From Apostichopus japonicus (taxonomy: Eukaryota > Echinodermata > Holothuroidea > Aspidochirotida > Stichopodidae), in NCBI RefSeq assembly GCF_037975245.1, contig NC_092571.1, forward strand, positions 3,985,001 to 4,049,000: DNA of 64,000 nucleotides, read 5' to 3'. Shown here in pieces: positions 24,902-38,104 of this stretch. The translations under genes and the position numbers were made by a program. Under the pieces are notes generated by a model. It had not been told where the DNA came from. It did no database searches and saw only the letters and a program-made list of their open reading frames with translations. Every line of letters starts with the position of its first letter. Position 1 is the stretch's first letter.

Positions 24902-26093
24902 TGACGAACCATTAAAGTAATATTCCGGCGGTAGGCATGTCACGCTTTCTTTAACGAGAAAACAGTCGTCATTGTAAGATGAAAACATCCTATCAATATT
25001 TTGTTCTACAACTCGAGATATGGTTGGTATCTTTGCCATACAAATCCTAATAAGTTGTGGGTTTGACCTACAGATCACAACCTGACCGGGCCCTTATTCG
25101 ATATTAAAATTGACAGTGTTCTGTTTAAGTAAATACTATTGTGACATCCTTCACAAGATTAAATTAAAGAAATAGTGATACCTACAGATACCATAATTGA
25201 GCAGATCGGTTCTCGTGCGAAAGTTGTGAGAGATAGCCCAGTCCGATAGATTTGGTTGTAACTATTTGTCAGCAGTGCCAAAATCGACGGTACTTTAGTG
25301 GTTTGATTAATGAATCCATAAGCGAATGATTGTATGAATCATAACGTTAACGCATTTATTTGTTTTGTTTCTGACAGGTGTTCACTGTTTTTTTTTTCTC
25401 TGTGGGGCAGCTGGAAACGTTTCTCAGCTGCAAAGGTGAACTAGAATTATGCATTATTTACTGTTTCTGTATAGTCGGACTAGGTTTTTGTACAATGTAA
25501 GTTTCTTTGTATCTCCAAGTGTGCGTGACGTTATTCAAACACTTTTGGTAAAGTACTCATGCATGACCTGTTTATAAGACCATAAAATCGTTACGTTGTA
25601 TAATATACTATATAAGTAAGAACCCAATGATTGACATGAAATCACAATGTGTAACTTCAGATAAATATATTGTACGCAAACCTTGTATGAGGTCTGTATC
25701 CTAAGTGGATCTTATTTAGTAAATAATCTAAAAAGATATGCATTTTCTGCTCCTGCCTATGTGCATCAAGGGTTTTTTGAGACTATTCACTGTCATTAAT
25801 TTTCTGTTATTTTGCCAATTTTCAGAGAAAGTTGATGTGCTAAGTTCTCAGCAATCACAGCTATATACTTTGAATGGGTGTGGTATCAATGGACTCAACT
25901 GATTAGATGAGGTAACAACATATTCTCAAACAACTCTGACAGCAGAAAGAGATATCCTGATGCTTCCATGGGAGATCTACTGTAGTAACTATATGAACCA
26001 GAGCTTGCCACCTATGGAGAATAAGGTAATTTGACCTTGTTGATTTTGGCCGAGCGACAAATTTGAATGTTTTATCATAAATAATACATTGTA
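24902..26093. other. Gene-free stretch
   Basis: Short frames only. No recognised motif or inverted repeat pair. Confidence 0.5.
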
Positions 26094-26098
26094 ACAAC

Positions 26099-27930
26099 CA
26101 GCGATGTATCCAGGATTTTCTAACCCGGGGGGGGGGGGCGCGAATTACTATCTAAGCGGAGCGCCACCATCGGTTGGCGCGCAGCGTACTTCTGGTTTTG
26201 ATACCACCCAGATCACCGGAAATGGCACTTCTCGGGCTTGAAAATGACCAACCAGTTGTACACTTTTTGCCTGAGAACCAAGTATTCCCCGATAGTTTTT
26301 TCCATCCATAACCTTTTTGAAGATTGTCACCATTCACAAATCATGTTCGACCTCATCGCATGTCCTGTGGATCATTGCTTTTGTAGGTGATTCTACGTCG
26401 CGGCCCACAATATCCGTCAGGCCCACTTTTCAAGGTTCCAAGCCCATTATTTGTTCAGAATTTGAAAATTCACGTTTCTCGTGAATAAACTCACTTCAAA
26501 ACATACCCATAATGTTGCAAAAAATATCATCTATGGACAACCAATATAGAAAAACCTCCTTCAACCCCTAACAGACCGGTCAAAATTGCACAGTAGAGGG
26601 AAGTGTGATGAAGAATGTTGGTCAGAAATTTGGAAAATTCCGACACAATTAATTTATTGGTGTAGAAATATTAAAACCTATTATAACGGCTATTATAAAA
26701 CTTGGTTGAAGGAAATGAAAAAAATAGCAGATATTTCCGAAACCGAACACTACACACATAGGCGTAGGAGGCGGGGGGGGGGGGGTCTGCAGCCCCTAAT
26801 TCGCCATTACTAATGTAAAAGAGAGTTTTGACATAATTGGACCTTTATGCCTTTTTCTCCATCTACATAAGACATTTCGTTGTTTACATTAGCATCCCGC
26901 GGTACACTGCGCAACTTTCACGGACCGTACGGTACACGATGGCATGCGATACAATAACCCGTGCTTGCTAATATGATAGTGACATTAACATGTTGAACGC
27001 GCGCTTTGGTTATTTTTTCCGGGCAAGTCGGACAGTTTTGAGGCTGTTCATCCTGGAACGCCAATTTCATGCTCACTGATATGATGTGATATCTGCTGTT
27101 TGCTTCAAAATTCGAACAGGCGGGTAGCGAGGAATTTGCCAAGGAAGGAGCGGAGCCTGTAGGCAAATTATCTAAGCGTAGCGCCACCATAACTTGGCGC
27201 GAAGCGTACAAGAAAATTTTGGCCGAACATGCCACCCATATCGGTGGAAATGGCACTACCCAGGACCATTTGTTGGCGCAAAGCGTACAAGTAAATTTTG
27301 GCCGAAAATGCCTCCCAGAACGCTGGGAACGACACTTCCCAGACCTTGTAAGTTGCATCTAAACACTTTCTATTTTGAAATTACTAGCGATATCATAAAA
27401 AAATATGCTGAATGGGGGGGGGGGGGGGGCGGTTGCCCCCTTCCCGAAATGCGTCATGTTCCCCGACGACACGGTCGAGTTCGAGACCAGCCACAATTGG
27501 TTTCATAGCACAATTCTACAATTGTTTAAGGCGTATATACACACACACGCGTTATGATAGACCATATATAGTATATATTTAGATCATGAGTGAGAGAGGA
27601 AAATGGAAACGTCAAAAATGGAGTTGTCGGTGTGAGGGCTAGGGTGAGGCAAACGCCCCTTCCGAAATCCTTGATCCGTCACTGGCTACCCTGTGTATAT
27701 AATAGGGACCAGCGCTGTTATGATGTCACTGTTCCTCTTTCTCTTCCCGGTGTCTTGGCGTTTTACTTCTACTCCCCCTTTTTCTCCTTTTTCTTTTTTT
27801 TTCTTCTTTTTCTTTTCCCTTCCTTCCTCTCCTCCTCCTCTTTTTTCCTTTTTCTTCTCTTTTTTTTCTCTCTTTTTTTTCTTACCCGGGGGCGCGCGCC
27901 GCCAACGCCCCCCCCCCGGATACGCGCCTG
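26099..27930. mobile_element. Non-autonomous DNA transposon, 1832 bp, 5-bp target duplication
   Basis: The left end CAGCGATGTATCCAGG and right end CCGGATACGCGCCTG are inverted repeats related to those of the 2547-3879 element. ACAAC flanks both ends (26094-26098 and 27931-27935), a perfect 5-bp duplication. G-runs follow the left end and C-runs precede the right end. Inside are three copies of the TCTAAGCG-AGCGCCACCAT / TTGGCGC-AAGCGTAC module (26151-26190, 27170-27222, 27272-27300). A possible nested end (CACATAGGCGTAGGAGGC plus G-run) lies at 26757. No transposase is recognisable. Confidence 0.75.
27774..27888. repeat. Polypyrimidine tract
   Basis: About 115 bases of almost pure C and T, such as TTTTTCTCC and CCTTCCTTCCTCTCC. 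The long Lys/Glu/Arg-rich and Ser/Phe/Pro-rich frames over it are composition artefacts. It lies near the right end of the 26099-27930 element. Confidence 0.85.
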
Positions 27931-27935
27931 ACAAC

Positions 27936-29215
27936 CTACGCACAACCTTGAAATGGACTGGTTATGCTATTGATGTGAACAGTGTATATAGATAGCATTT
28001 CAGTAAGCTTTCCTTTAGACCACTGTACATACTGTTACAGTGAGGCTGTGGTTTACAAATCCCGATGATCCAGCATTTGGCAAAGAGCACCTTCAATTCT
28101 CTTCTCTTATTCTTAGAAACTTAACAGTTGCATTGAAGTGACATGCAATATCAGTTTAACATGTTCCAAACAGTTCAGGAATACATTGGGGTATGTCCTG
28201 TAGGTCAGTTTGGAAGGAATCAGCTGAGCTTAACAAAAGTAGTTTTCATCACTTTTCAGAGCCAGAGACGAAGAAGCCCTCCCCACTGACCCTTCTCTGG
28301 ATGATGTTTCTGCAGGTAGGGCAAGCCAGACCAAGTGGACTGCAATCAGGAGTACCAATAAAACCTGCAAGAATCATAAATGCACCCAAATTGGTCAAGC
28401 TTATCAAAATTGGTGACTGGAAATATTGTTGCAGATGTAGACCTGGTTAATGCTAACACAGTATTGCTCATATGTGTATTTGCAGACTGTACTGTGCAAA
28501 CTGAAATCTCTATATACACATCTTTATGGACCTAAAATGATAATTGCATAGAATTATATTGTGGTTTATGTTATGACGACTATAAAAAGTATCATTTTGA
28601 TATTTAAAAAAAAAGATCATCTTTCACTTAAGGTGGCATACTCCTATTAGAGTCAATATCCATCCGCACGATTGTTCTCCTTCAGGAAAAGTGCCAAAAA
28701 GCAGCAGGAGAACATCTTTTTTGACCTGTTATCAACCATGATCTAGTTTTTTGTGGCTTGCATGTTGAAGAACATGCATGGAAGTACATATGGTTAGAAA
28801 TTGGGTCAATTGAGGCAATTTTAGACCCCTTTAGGCCTCAGAGGAGCAGCGTAGGAAAATTGTTTACTACTGAGTGAAGAGGTTTGTTTACAAGTGACGA
28901 AAACTTCCGGCTCGGATAGCAAAAAATCTGCACGGTTATGGTAAAAAAAAAAAATGCCATTAAAGGCCAACTTGTCAGCTATCCGGTGACGGGTAGCGTT
29001 TAGCTAGTATAAACTTTTATCTAGACTTAGAGATCACATTACTTTTGTGATTGAGTGTGTAAGTCAATAGGACTTTAAATGGCCGTATGCTACCTGAAGA
29101 TAGCCGACACGGTGAGGGTGCAGTAGTACTCAATAATTGTTTGTTCATAAAATTTAAAACAATAACTCCCAATAATGAAATGTTTATAATTAATAATATT
29201 TCCTACATGAATATA
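27936..29215. other. Gene-free stretch
   Basis: No recognisable exon or transposon. The frame at 28193-28450 (85 codons, non-ATG start) is unlike any family I know. Confidence 0.45.
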
Positions 29216-29682
29216 TCAGAAGTGCGATACGCAACAACGAGACAGAGAAAAGTCCCTTCTATCACTCTATTAATGTTTGACATCAGTGATATAACTTCTT
29301 TATTAATGAAATACACCGATATCAAACATGAATAGAGTGACAGAGGACACTCTGCTCTATTCCGTGATGTGTATCGCACTACTTCTATAACGAAAGATAA
29401 TTAATTTTAAACATTTCGTTAGTACGTAACGGCAGTTTGTATGCAATGTAGTAGAATTTGTAGCAATCACAAATATCCTTTTTTTTATCAATCGAAGTTT
29501 TGGCGAAGATAGAAGTTATGTCACCGATGTCAACCATTAATAGGGTGATAGAGGACACATTGCTCTATTCCGTGATGTGTTTCGCACTACCTTAATATTT
29601 CTATAACTAAAGATAATTAATTTTAAACATTACGTTAGTACGTAACGGCGGTTTGTACACGATGAAGTGGAATTTAGCAATC
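29216..29682. repeat. Diverged ~145-bp direct repeat, two copies, plus inverted edges
   Basis: 29320-29458 and about 29527-29672 share AGAGGACAC, GCTCTATTCCGTGATGTGT, GATAATTAATTTTAAACATT and CGTTAGTACGTAACGGC at an offset of about 207-211 bp. AGAAGTGCGATAC (about 29218) is mirrored by GTATCGCACTACTTCT (about 29371-29386). A third, weaker copy follows the LTR-like block at about 30778-30900. Confidence 0.65.
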
Positions 29683-30712
29683 TGTCACGGACGACTGTAT
29701 TCATTGTACGTGTATTCAGTATACGCTGGTCTGAGTGGTAAGTAGGTCACTCGTCGTGACTGATAACCGTGTTTAATATTAGAACATTATGCAATCCTTT
29801 CGGAGCTTACGTGACTGTGTTCGTTCTTTCTGGAAGCGACGAGAAATGATGTCGCTATTCGATATTAGCGATAACAAATTTCCAGAACATACGTGAAGTT
29901 ATTTTAAGCAGGCGACCGGATATCGTCGACCAATGAACGTGGAACTATCGGTCGTTTCTTCGAGACATTGATGTTTCTCGATGTTATTCCGTCAGAATTC
30001 CTGGAAAAGAACTTTCGGGAGATTAAACCCCGGCTATATATAAGAAGAGATATTTTCTGTGATTTGGGTTTTTTTCGATCTTATTATCCAGTCGAGTCAG
30101 AATTAACTTGTTTTCTCAATAAACCTACGGAGGAGAATTGTGAGAAGAAATTCCTCTGAGATAAAAGATTAATTAGCGAGGGGACGGACGGAGGAACCGG
30201 TGGACTGTTTGTTTATCAGATTGGTGCGTCGTTTAACCGGGACAGGCGTGACTTCGGCAGAGTTTTTCGGAGTTCACCCAGGGGGAAGCCATCCTTGGGA
30301 TACAAACGTTGAGTCAACTTGGACCAGCCGGGAACGGTTTTGCTCCTGACCAAGTCACGGGATACCAGCCTACGAGGGATACTCCCGACATCGTTGTTGG
30401 TGACGCAAGGAGGTCAGCACAGTTACGAAAGTAACCGAGAGCCGGCACACGCCGCGTAAGATAAGTTAAGTAATCTTTTAAGAATTTAACGACCGTATAA
30501 TGTTGTAAAATCTGTTTGTGAGATTCCAAATTTCTAGTACAAAGAATCCTTGTACAAATCAGTGGAGATCGTATCATCGTTAATATATTGTCTTTTTTAA
30601 CTTCCAGAAACCTCTCAGTAGTCTTTTGGTCCTTTGAGTTTACTTCCCTGAATCTATCTAAAATTGCATTTTATCGGCTTTGAAGGCCAAAGGAAAACCC
30701 TGGGTCGCAACA
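29683..30712 (+). mobile_element. LTR-like block (possible solo LTR)
   Basis: The block begins TGTCACGGAC and ends GGTCGCAACA, the TG...CA form of retroviral-type LTRs. It contains TATATATAAG (30035-30044) and AATAAA (30118-30123) 83 bp later, in the right order for an LTR promoter and polyadenylation signal. It separates related repeat copies (29527-29672 and 30778-30900), as an insertion would. No matching 5-bp target duplication was found (CAATC versus GAGGG), no second LTR is present, and the exact ends are uncertain. Confidence 0.4.
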
Positions 30713-31150
30713 GAGGGGGCGCTAGAGGGTGCCATTTTGTTTTATCCCACGGAAGTTGTGACACAATCACAAATAAAGAAGTTATGTCACCGATATCAAG
30801 CATCACTAGTATGATAGAAGGGACTTTTCTCTGTCTCTTGATGTATATCGCACTTCTAAGCTATTCCTATAAGACAGATTATTAGTTATAAACATTTCTT
30901 TATTGGGATGAATTGACTTAAATTTTATGTGCAAACAATGACGGAGTACCACTGCACTTTCACCGTTGCTTTATATATGCCCGTTCTATTTGCATGATGT
31001 GCGTAGGCTACATGGTACGTGTAGATAAGATTTTGGTTAAATGGAGTTTAGGTTTGACCTTGGTTTACTCAATTTTATACAGTTACATATGATGTTTTCC
31101 CTACGTTGTCATTGAAGTATATATAGTGGACAGTTTTAATAGGTTAAAAG

Positions 31151-31384
31151 GTTTGTGTCACTTGTAAGAAGATAAGGGGCAAAGGAGAGTCTCAACAGAT
31201 AGCTGACCTATTAGCTGATAGAGTCACATGTGAACCACCATTTACCAGTGTCGGCGTTGATGTCTTTGGCCCATGACAAATCTTGACACATAGAACCAGA
31301 CGTGATAGTGCTAATAGCAAACGGTGGACAGTTATATTTTCATGTAGTGCAATGCCGTGTTTGTCGATACCATTGTCCTATTAG
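31151..31384 (+). pseudogene. BEL/Pao retrotransposon integrase relic
   Basis: The translation runs CVTCKKIRGK, then ADLLADRV, PPFTSVGVDVFGP and, after an in-frame TGA (31274-31276), ANSKRWTVIF. This order is that of BEL/Pao polyprotein integrases: the second Cys pair of the zinc-binding region, then the first catalytic Asp in the VGVDVFGP motif. Frame then degrades. The rest of the polyprotein is not visible, so this is a fragment. Confidence 0.8.
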
Positions 31385-31821
31385 AATAGAAAATTCACGT
31401 GGCCTTTCTTCGTGGACTTGTATCAATGTGATCAGAAGGTATTATTGTGAAGGTTAACACAGTCACCGAAATTAAAGAGAAAGTGGAAACCCCTTACCTG
31501 GAAATATGTCATTAATTTTTTTTTAAATGAAGAAAGGTTTATGAGTTAGATAACAATCAAAACTATAGTATGAAATGTTACACCCAAAGAAATAAGGGCA
31601 GTATTGAAGAACTCAGCATGCATAGACTCCGGATGAGTGACCTGATTAGTCCGTATCGAGTTATATTTGTCACAGGGGCTCTACTCGTGGGGTCATTACG
31701 ATATTCATAAGGACCATTAGTCATAGGCCTAACATATTCTCCATTCTGACAATAAACTGGACGTGTCATTTCCATCAATTAATACCGAAAATTTGGTACC
31801 AAATAGCGGCAATAGCGGCAA
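31385..31821. other. Gene-free stretch before the foldback element
   Basis: No recognisable protein; remnants of the integrase frame cannot be followed beyond about 31390. Confidence 0.45.
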
Positions 31822-31859
31822 CTCTACACACAAGTGTATGGAACTCCAAAAGGCGCACA

Positions 31860-34800
31860 ATATATGAAGATTATTTTACAAAACACGATGATATACATAC
31901 TACACATGATTATGTACCACTTTCATATGAAGAAGATGTTACAACACACAATGATGTACTTACTTCACATTGTGATGTACCACTTTCATATGAAGAAGAT
32001 GTTACAACACACGATGATGTACTTACTTCACATGATGATGTACCACTTTCATATGAAGAAGATGTTACAACACACGATGATGTACTAACTTCACATGATG
32101 ATGTACCACTTTCATATGAAGATGATGTTACAACACACGATCATGTACTAACTTCACATGATGATGTACCACTTTCATATGAAGATGATTTTACAACACA
32201 CGATGATGTACTTACTTCACATGATGATGTACCACTTTCATATGAAGATGATGTTACAACACACGATGATGTACTAACTTCAAATGATGATGTACCACTT
32301 TCATATGAAGATGATTTTACAACACACGATGATGTACTAACTTCACATAATGATGTACCACTTTCATATGAAGATGATGTTACAACACACGATGATGTAC
32401 TTACTTCACATGATGATGTACCACTTTCATATGAAGATGATGTTACAACACACGATGATCTACTTACTTCACATGATGATGTACCACTTTCATATGAAGA
32501 TGATGTTACAACACACGATGATATACTTACTTCACATGATGATGTACCACTTTCATATGAAGATGATGTTACAACACACGATGATGTACTTACTTCACAT
32601 GATGATGTACCACTTTCATATGAAGATGATGTTACAACACACGATGATGTACTAACTTCACATGATGATGTACCACTTTCATATGAAGATGATTTTACAA
32701 CACACGATGATGTACTAACTTCAAATGATGATGTACCACTTTCATATGAAGATGATTTTACAACACACGATGATGTTCTAACTTCACATAAATGATGTAC
32801 CACTTTCATATGAAGATGATGTTACAACACACGATGATGTACTTACTTCACATGATGATGTACCACTTTCATATGAAGAAGATGTTACAACACACGATGA
32901 TGTACTAACTTCACATGATGATGTACCATATGAAGATGATGTTACAACACACGATGATATACTTACTTCACATGATGATGTACCACTTTCATATGAAGAT
33001 GATGTTACAACACACGATGATATACTTACTTCACATGATGATGTACCACTTTCATATGAAGATGATGTTACAACAGTAGTGATATACTTACTTCACATGA
33101 TGATGTACCACTTTCATATGAAGATGATGTTACAACACACGTTGATATACTTACTTCACATGATGATGTACTACTTTCATATGAAGATGATGTTACAACA
33201 CACGATGATATACTTACTTCACATGATGATGTACCACTTTCATATGAAGATGATGTTACAACACACGATGATATAATAACTTCACATGATGATGTACTAC
33301 TTTCATATGAAGATGATGTTACAACACACGATGATGTACTAACTTCACATGATGATGTACCACTTTAATATGAAGAAGATGTTACAACACACGATGATGT
33401 ACTTACTTCACATGATGATGTACCACTTTCATATGAAGAAGATGTTACAACACACGATGATGTACTTACTTCACATGATGATGTACCACTTTCATATGAA
33501 GAAGATGTTACAACACACGATGATGTACTAACTTCACATGATGATGTACCACTTTCATATGAAGATGATGTAACAACACACGATCATGTACTAACTTCAC
33601 ATGATGATGTACTACTTTCATATGAAGATGATTTTACAACACACGATGATGTACTTACTTCACATAATGATGTACCACTTTCATATGAAGATGATGTTAC
33701 AACACACGATGATGTACTTACTTCACATGATGATGTACCACTTTCATATGAAGATGATGTTACAACACACGATGATCTACTTACTTCACATGATGATGTA
33801 CCACTTTCATATGAAGATGATGTTACAACACACGATGATCTACTTACTTCACATGATGATGTACCACTTTCATATGAAGATGATGTTACAACACACGATG
33901 ATATACTTACTTCACATGATGATGTACCACTTTCATATGAAGATGATGTTACAACACACGATGATGTACTAACTTCACATGATGATGTACCACTTTCATA
34001 TGAAGATGATGTTACAACACACGATGATGTACTAACTTCACATGATGATGTACCACTTTCATATGAAGATGATGTTACAACACACGATGATGTACTAACT
34101 TCACATGATGATGTACCACTTTCATATGAAGATGATTTTACAACACACGATGATGTACTTACTTCACATGATGATGTACCACTTTCATATGAAGAAGATG
34201 TTACAACACACGATGATGTACTAACTTCACATGATGATGTACCATATGAAGATGATGTTACAACACACGATGATATACTTACTTCACATGATGATGTACC
34301 ACTTTCATATGAAGAAGATGTTACAACACACGATGATATACTTACTTCACATGATGATGTACCACTTTCATATGAAGAAGATGTTACAACACACGATGAT
34401 ATACTTACTTCACATGATGATGTACCACTTTCATATGAAGATGATTTTACAACACACGATGATGTACTTACTTCACATGATGATGTACCACTTTCATATG
34501 AAGAAGATGTTACAACACACGATGATGTACTAACTTCACATGATGATGTACCACTTTCATATGAAGAAGATGTTACAACACACGATGATATACTTACTTC
34601 ACATGATGATGTACGACTTTCATATGAAGAAGATGTTACAACACACGATGATATACTTACTTCACATGATGATGTACCACTTTCATATGAAGATGATGTT
34701 ACAACACACGATGATATACTTACTTCACATGATGATGTACCACTTTCATATTAAGATGATGTTACAACACACGATGATATACTTACTTCACATGATGATG

Positions 34801-36985
34801 TACCACTTTCATATGAAGATGATGTTACAACACACGATGATGTACTTACTTCACATGATGATGTACCACTTTCATATGAAGATGATGTTACAACACACGA
34901 TGATGTACTAACTTCACTTGATGATGTACTACTTTCATATGAAGAAGATGTTACAACACACGATGATATACTTACTTCACATGATGATGTACCACTTTCA
35001 TATGAAGATGATGTTACAACACACGATGATGTACTAACTTCACATGATGATGTACCACTTTCATATGAAGATGATGTTACAACACACGATGATGAACTAA
35101 CTTCACATGATGATGTACCACTTTCATATGAAGATGATTTTACAACACACGATGATGTACTTACTTCACATGATGATGTACCACTTTCATATGAAGAAGA
35201 TGTTACAACACACGATGATGTACTAACTTCACATGATGATGTACCATATGAAGATGATGTTACAACACACGATGATATACTTACTTCACAAGATGATGTA
35301 CCACTTTCATATGAAGAAGATGTTACAACACACGATGATATACTTACTTCACATGATGATGTACCACTTTCATATGAAGAAGATGTTACAACACACGATG
35401 ATATACTTACTTCACATGATGATGTACCACTTTCATATGAAGATGATGTTACAACACACGATGATATACTTACTTCACATGATGATGTACCACTTTCATA
35501 TTAAGATGATGTTACAACACACGATGATATACTTACTTCACATGATGATGTACCACTTTCATATGAAGATGATGTTACAACACACGATGATGTACTTACT
35601 TCACATGATGATGTACCACTTTCATATGAAGATGATGTTACAACACACGATGATGTACTAACTTCACTTGATGATGTACTACTTTCATATGAAGAAGATG
35701 TTACAACACACGATGATATACTTACTTCACATGATGATGTACCACTTTCATATGAAGATGATGTTACAACACACGATGATGTACTAACTTCACATGATGA
35801 TGTACCACTTTCATATGAAGATGATGTTACAACACACGATGATGTACTAACTTCACATGATGATGTACCACTTTCATATGAAGATGATTTTACAACACAC
35901 GATGATGTACTTACTTCACATGATGATGTACCACTTTCATATGAAGAAGATGTTACAACACACGATGATGTACTAACTTCACATGATGATGTACCATATG
36001 AAGATGATGTTACAACACACGATGATATACTTACTTCACAAGATGATGTACCACTTTCATATGAAGAAGATGTTACAACACACGATGATATACTTACTTC
36101 ACATGATGATGTACCACTTTCATATGAAGAAGATGTTACAACACACGATGATATACTTACTTCACATGATGATGTACCACTTTCATATGAAGATGATTTT
36201 ACAACACACGATGATATACTTACTTCACATGATGATGTACCACTTTCATATGAAGAAGATGTTACAACACACGATGATGTACTAACTTCACATGATGATG
36301 TACCACTTTCATATGAAGAAGATGTTACAACACACGATGATATACTTACTTCACATGATGATGTACCACTTTCATATGAAGAAGATGTTACAACACACGA
36401 TGATATACTTACTTCACATGATGATGTACCACTTTCATATGAAGATGATGTTACAACACACGATGATATACTTACTTCACATGATGATGTACCACTTTCA
36501 TATTAAGATGATGTTACAACACACGATGATATACTTACTTCACATGATGATGTACCACTTTCATATGAAGATGATGTTACAACACACGATGATGTACTTA
36601 CTTCACATGATGATGTACCACTTTCATATGAAGATGATGTTACAACACACGATGATGTACTAACTTCACTTGATGATGTACTACTTTCATATGAAGAAGA
36701 TGTTACAACACACGATGATGTACTTACTTCACATGATGATGTACCACTTTCATATGAAGAAGATGTTACAACACACGATGATGTACTTACTTCACATGAT
36801 GATGTACCACTTTCATATGAAGATGATGTTACAACACACGATGATGTACTTACTTCACATGATGATGTACCACTTTCATATGAAGATGATGTTACAACAC
36901 ACGATGATATACTTACTTCACATGATGATGTACTACTTTCATATGAAGATGATGTTACAACACACAATGATACACAAACTTCCCG
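31860..36985 (+). repeat. Left arm: ~81 tandem copies of a 63-bp unit
   Basis: The unit reads, in parts, GATGATGTACCACTTTCATA, TGAAGATGATGTTACAACAC and ACGATGATGTACTAACTTCACAT. Edge units at 31860-31990 and 36960-36985 are diverged, while the middle is homogeneous. Because 63 is a multiple of three, every frame stays open over long spans (acidic on plus, Ser/Val-rich on minus). This is not evidence of coding. Indels at about 32790 and 33075 and recurring TAA (34752, 35502, 36504) interrupt the plus frame. Confidence 0.95.
34241..36985 (+). repeat. Higher-order duplications within the left arm (1002 and 750 bp)
   Basis: A unit lacking CTTTCA (ACCATATG) occurs at 32925, 34241, 35243 and 35993. 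A unit with TTAAG in place of TGAAG occurs at 34751, 35501 and 36503. ACTTCACTTGATG occurs at about 34911, 35661 and 36663. The spacings 1002 and 750 recur, and their difference, 252, is exactly four units. Blocks of 12-16 units were therefore copied as wholes. Confidence 0.85.
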
Positions 36986-37300
36986 TGGTGATGTACTACT
37001 TTCACACGTATATACTGATAGCTTACGTTGATATACTGTTTTATACGTACATTACTGCCTGCTTAAGTTGATATATTTTCACACGTTCATGTACTGATTG
37101 CTTACGTAGGTATACTGTTAAACACATACATGTCCAGCTTCATATCAAGTGAGGATCTCTGCATATTTGTATGAATTATTCATGATACGGGCGACTAGAA
37201 TATTTTATAGGGGTGATATTTCACATGGTAGTCATACTATAGCTAAAGTGTAAACTATATCAAATATTCGATCGGCAAATGGCGCCACCAGGCGTCTAAT

Positions 37301-38104
37301 GCCCCTTTCACACTGACTTGATTTCCAACGGGTACACCAGGGTGTACCCGCTGAATCTCTCAGTATGAAAGGAAACTCGGATAAAACGCAAGTGAAACAC
37401 CGATTGAAGTTTTTTTTACCCTCCAAGCGTCAAGGGTAAGCAAACGGTGGGTTCACCGTTGGAAGTATAGATTTAAAGTTCTATGGAACGCCAAAGGAAA
37501 GCATTGTACTGCCCACAAACTCGAGTACTAAATCCACATGTACTATAGTACTAAATGAGATTACGTATGTTGCTAATACCTGTTTCTAAGGCTTTTTTGT
37601 GCTGAATCCAGATGTACTAGTAATAAATGAGATTGCGTACCGTTGATATTTCCTGTTTCTAAGGCGCTTAAATTCAAATGAACGATGACGGACGGGATTA
37701 ACTAAAATGTATACACCATTAGGAAATTGAGGGTGTTTCGGGGGAAGTGTAAAGACCGGTCTAGCACTACGTAAAAATAGGCTAGTCCTATACGGCTATG
37801 TCACTGTCGGTATGTCATATACACAGGCTATGCCTTAACATACAGACTGGATCTTGGCCGTCGTTAAATTCCCCGAACCTAGGCTATATCTAAGTGCAAT
37901 TTCGCACGATCTGTAAAGTTCTTTTGCAACGAGTCGGCCGCTGTGCGAGCAAAAAACACGCGTAAGGGAACGTAGCAAATCAAATTCATGGGAGCATTCT
38001 TGCTAGTATGAAACGACGGTGTTCGAATTTTTACTAGAGGTTCATCGTTTATTTCAACGGTGAATCCAACGGTGGTACACCGTAAGAATCAGCGTGAAAG
38101 GGGC
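37301..38104. mobile_element. MITE-like element inside the foldback core
   Basis: The left end GCCCCTTTCACACTGA and right end (complement GCCCCTTTCACGCTGA) are near-perfect inverted repeats about 800 bp apart. GGTGTAC, CAACGG and GGTTCACCGTTGGA motifs repeat near both ends, as in subterminal repeats. A GGGTACACC-AG-GGTGTACCC hairpin sits near 37330. No target duplication or coding sequence was recognised. Confidence 0.5.

Noticed and set aside
27590-27995. Frames of ~100 codons rich in Phe/Ser/Pro or Lys/Glu
   Set aside because: Products of the polypyrimidine tract at 27774-27888.
32141-32809. Long Ser/Val/Cys-rich open frames in the 63-bp arrays (also 36503-36967, 39070-40662)
   Set aside because: The repeat length is a multiple of three, so any frame without a stop in one unit stays open. 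Both strands and several frames are open at once, and starts are arbitrary.
31860-36985. CRISPR-like appearance (regular repeats)
   Set aside because: There are no unique spacers; the whole unit repeats. The genome is eukaryotic, with introns.
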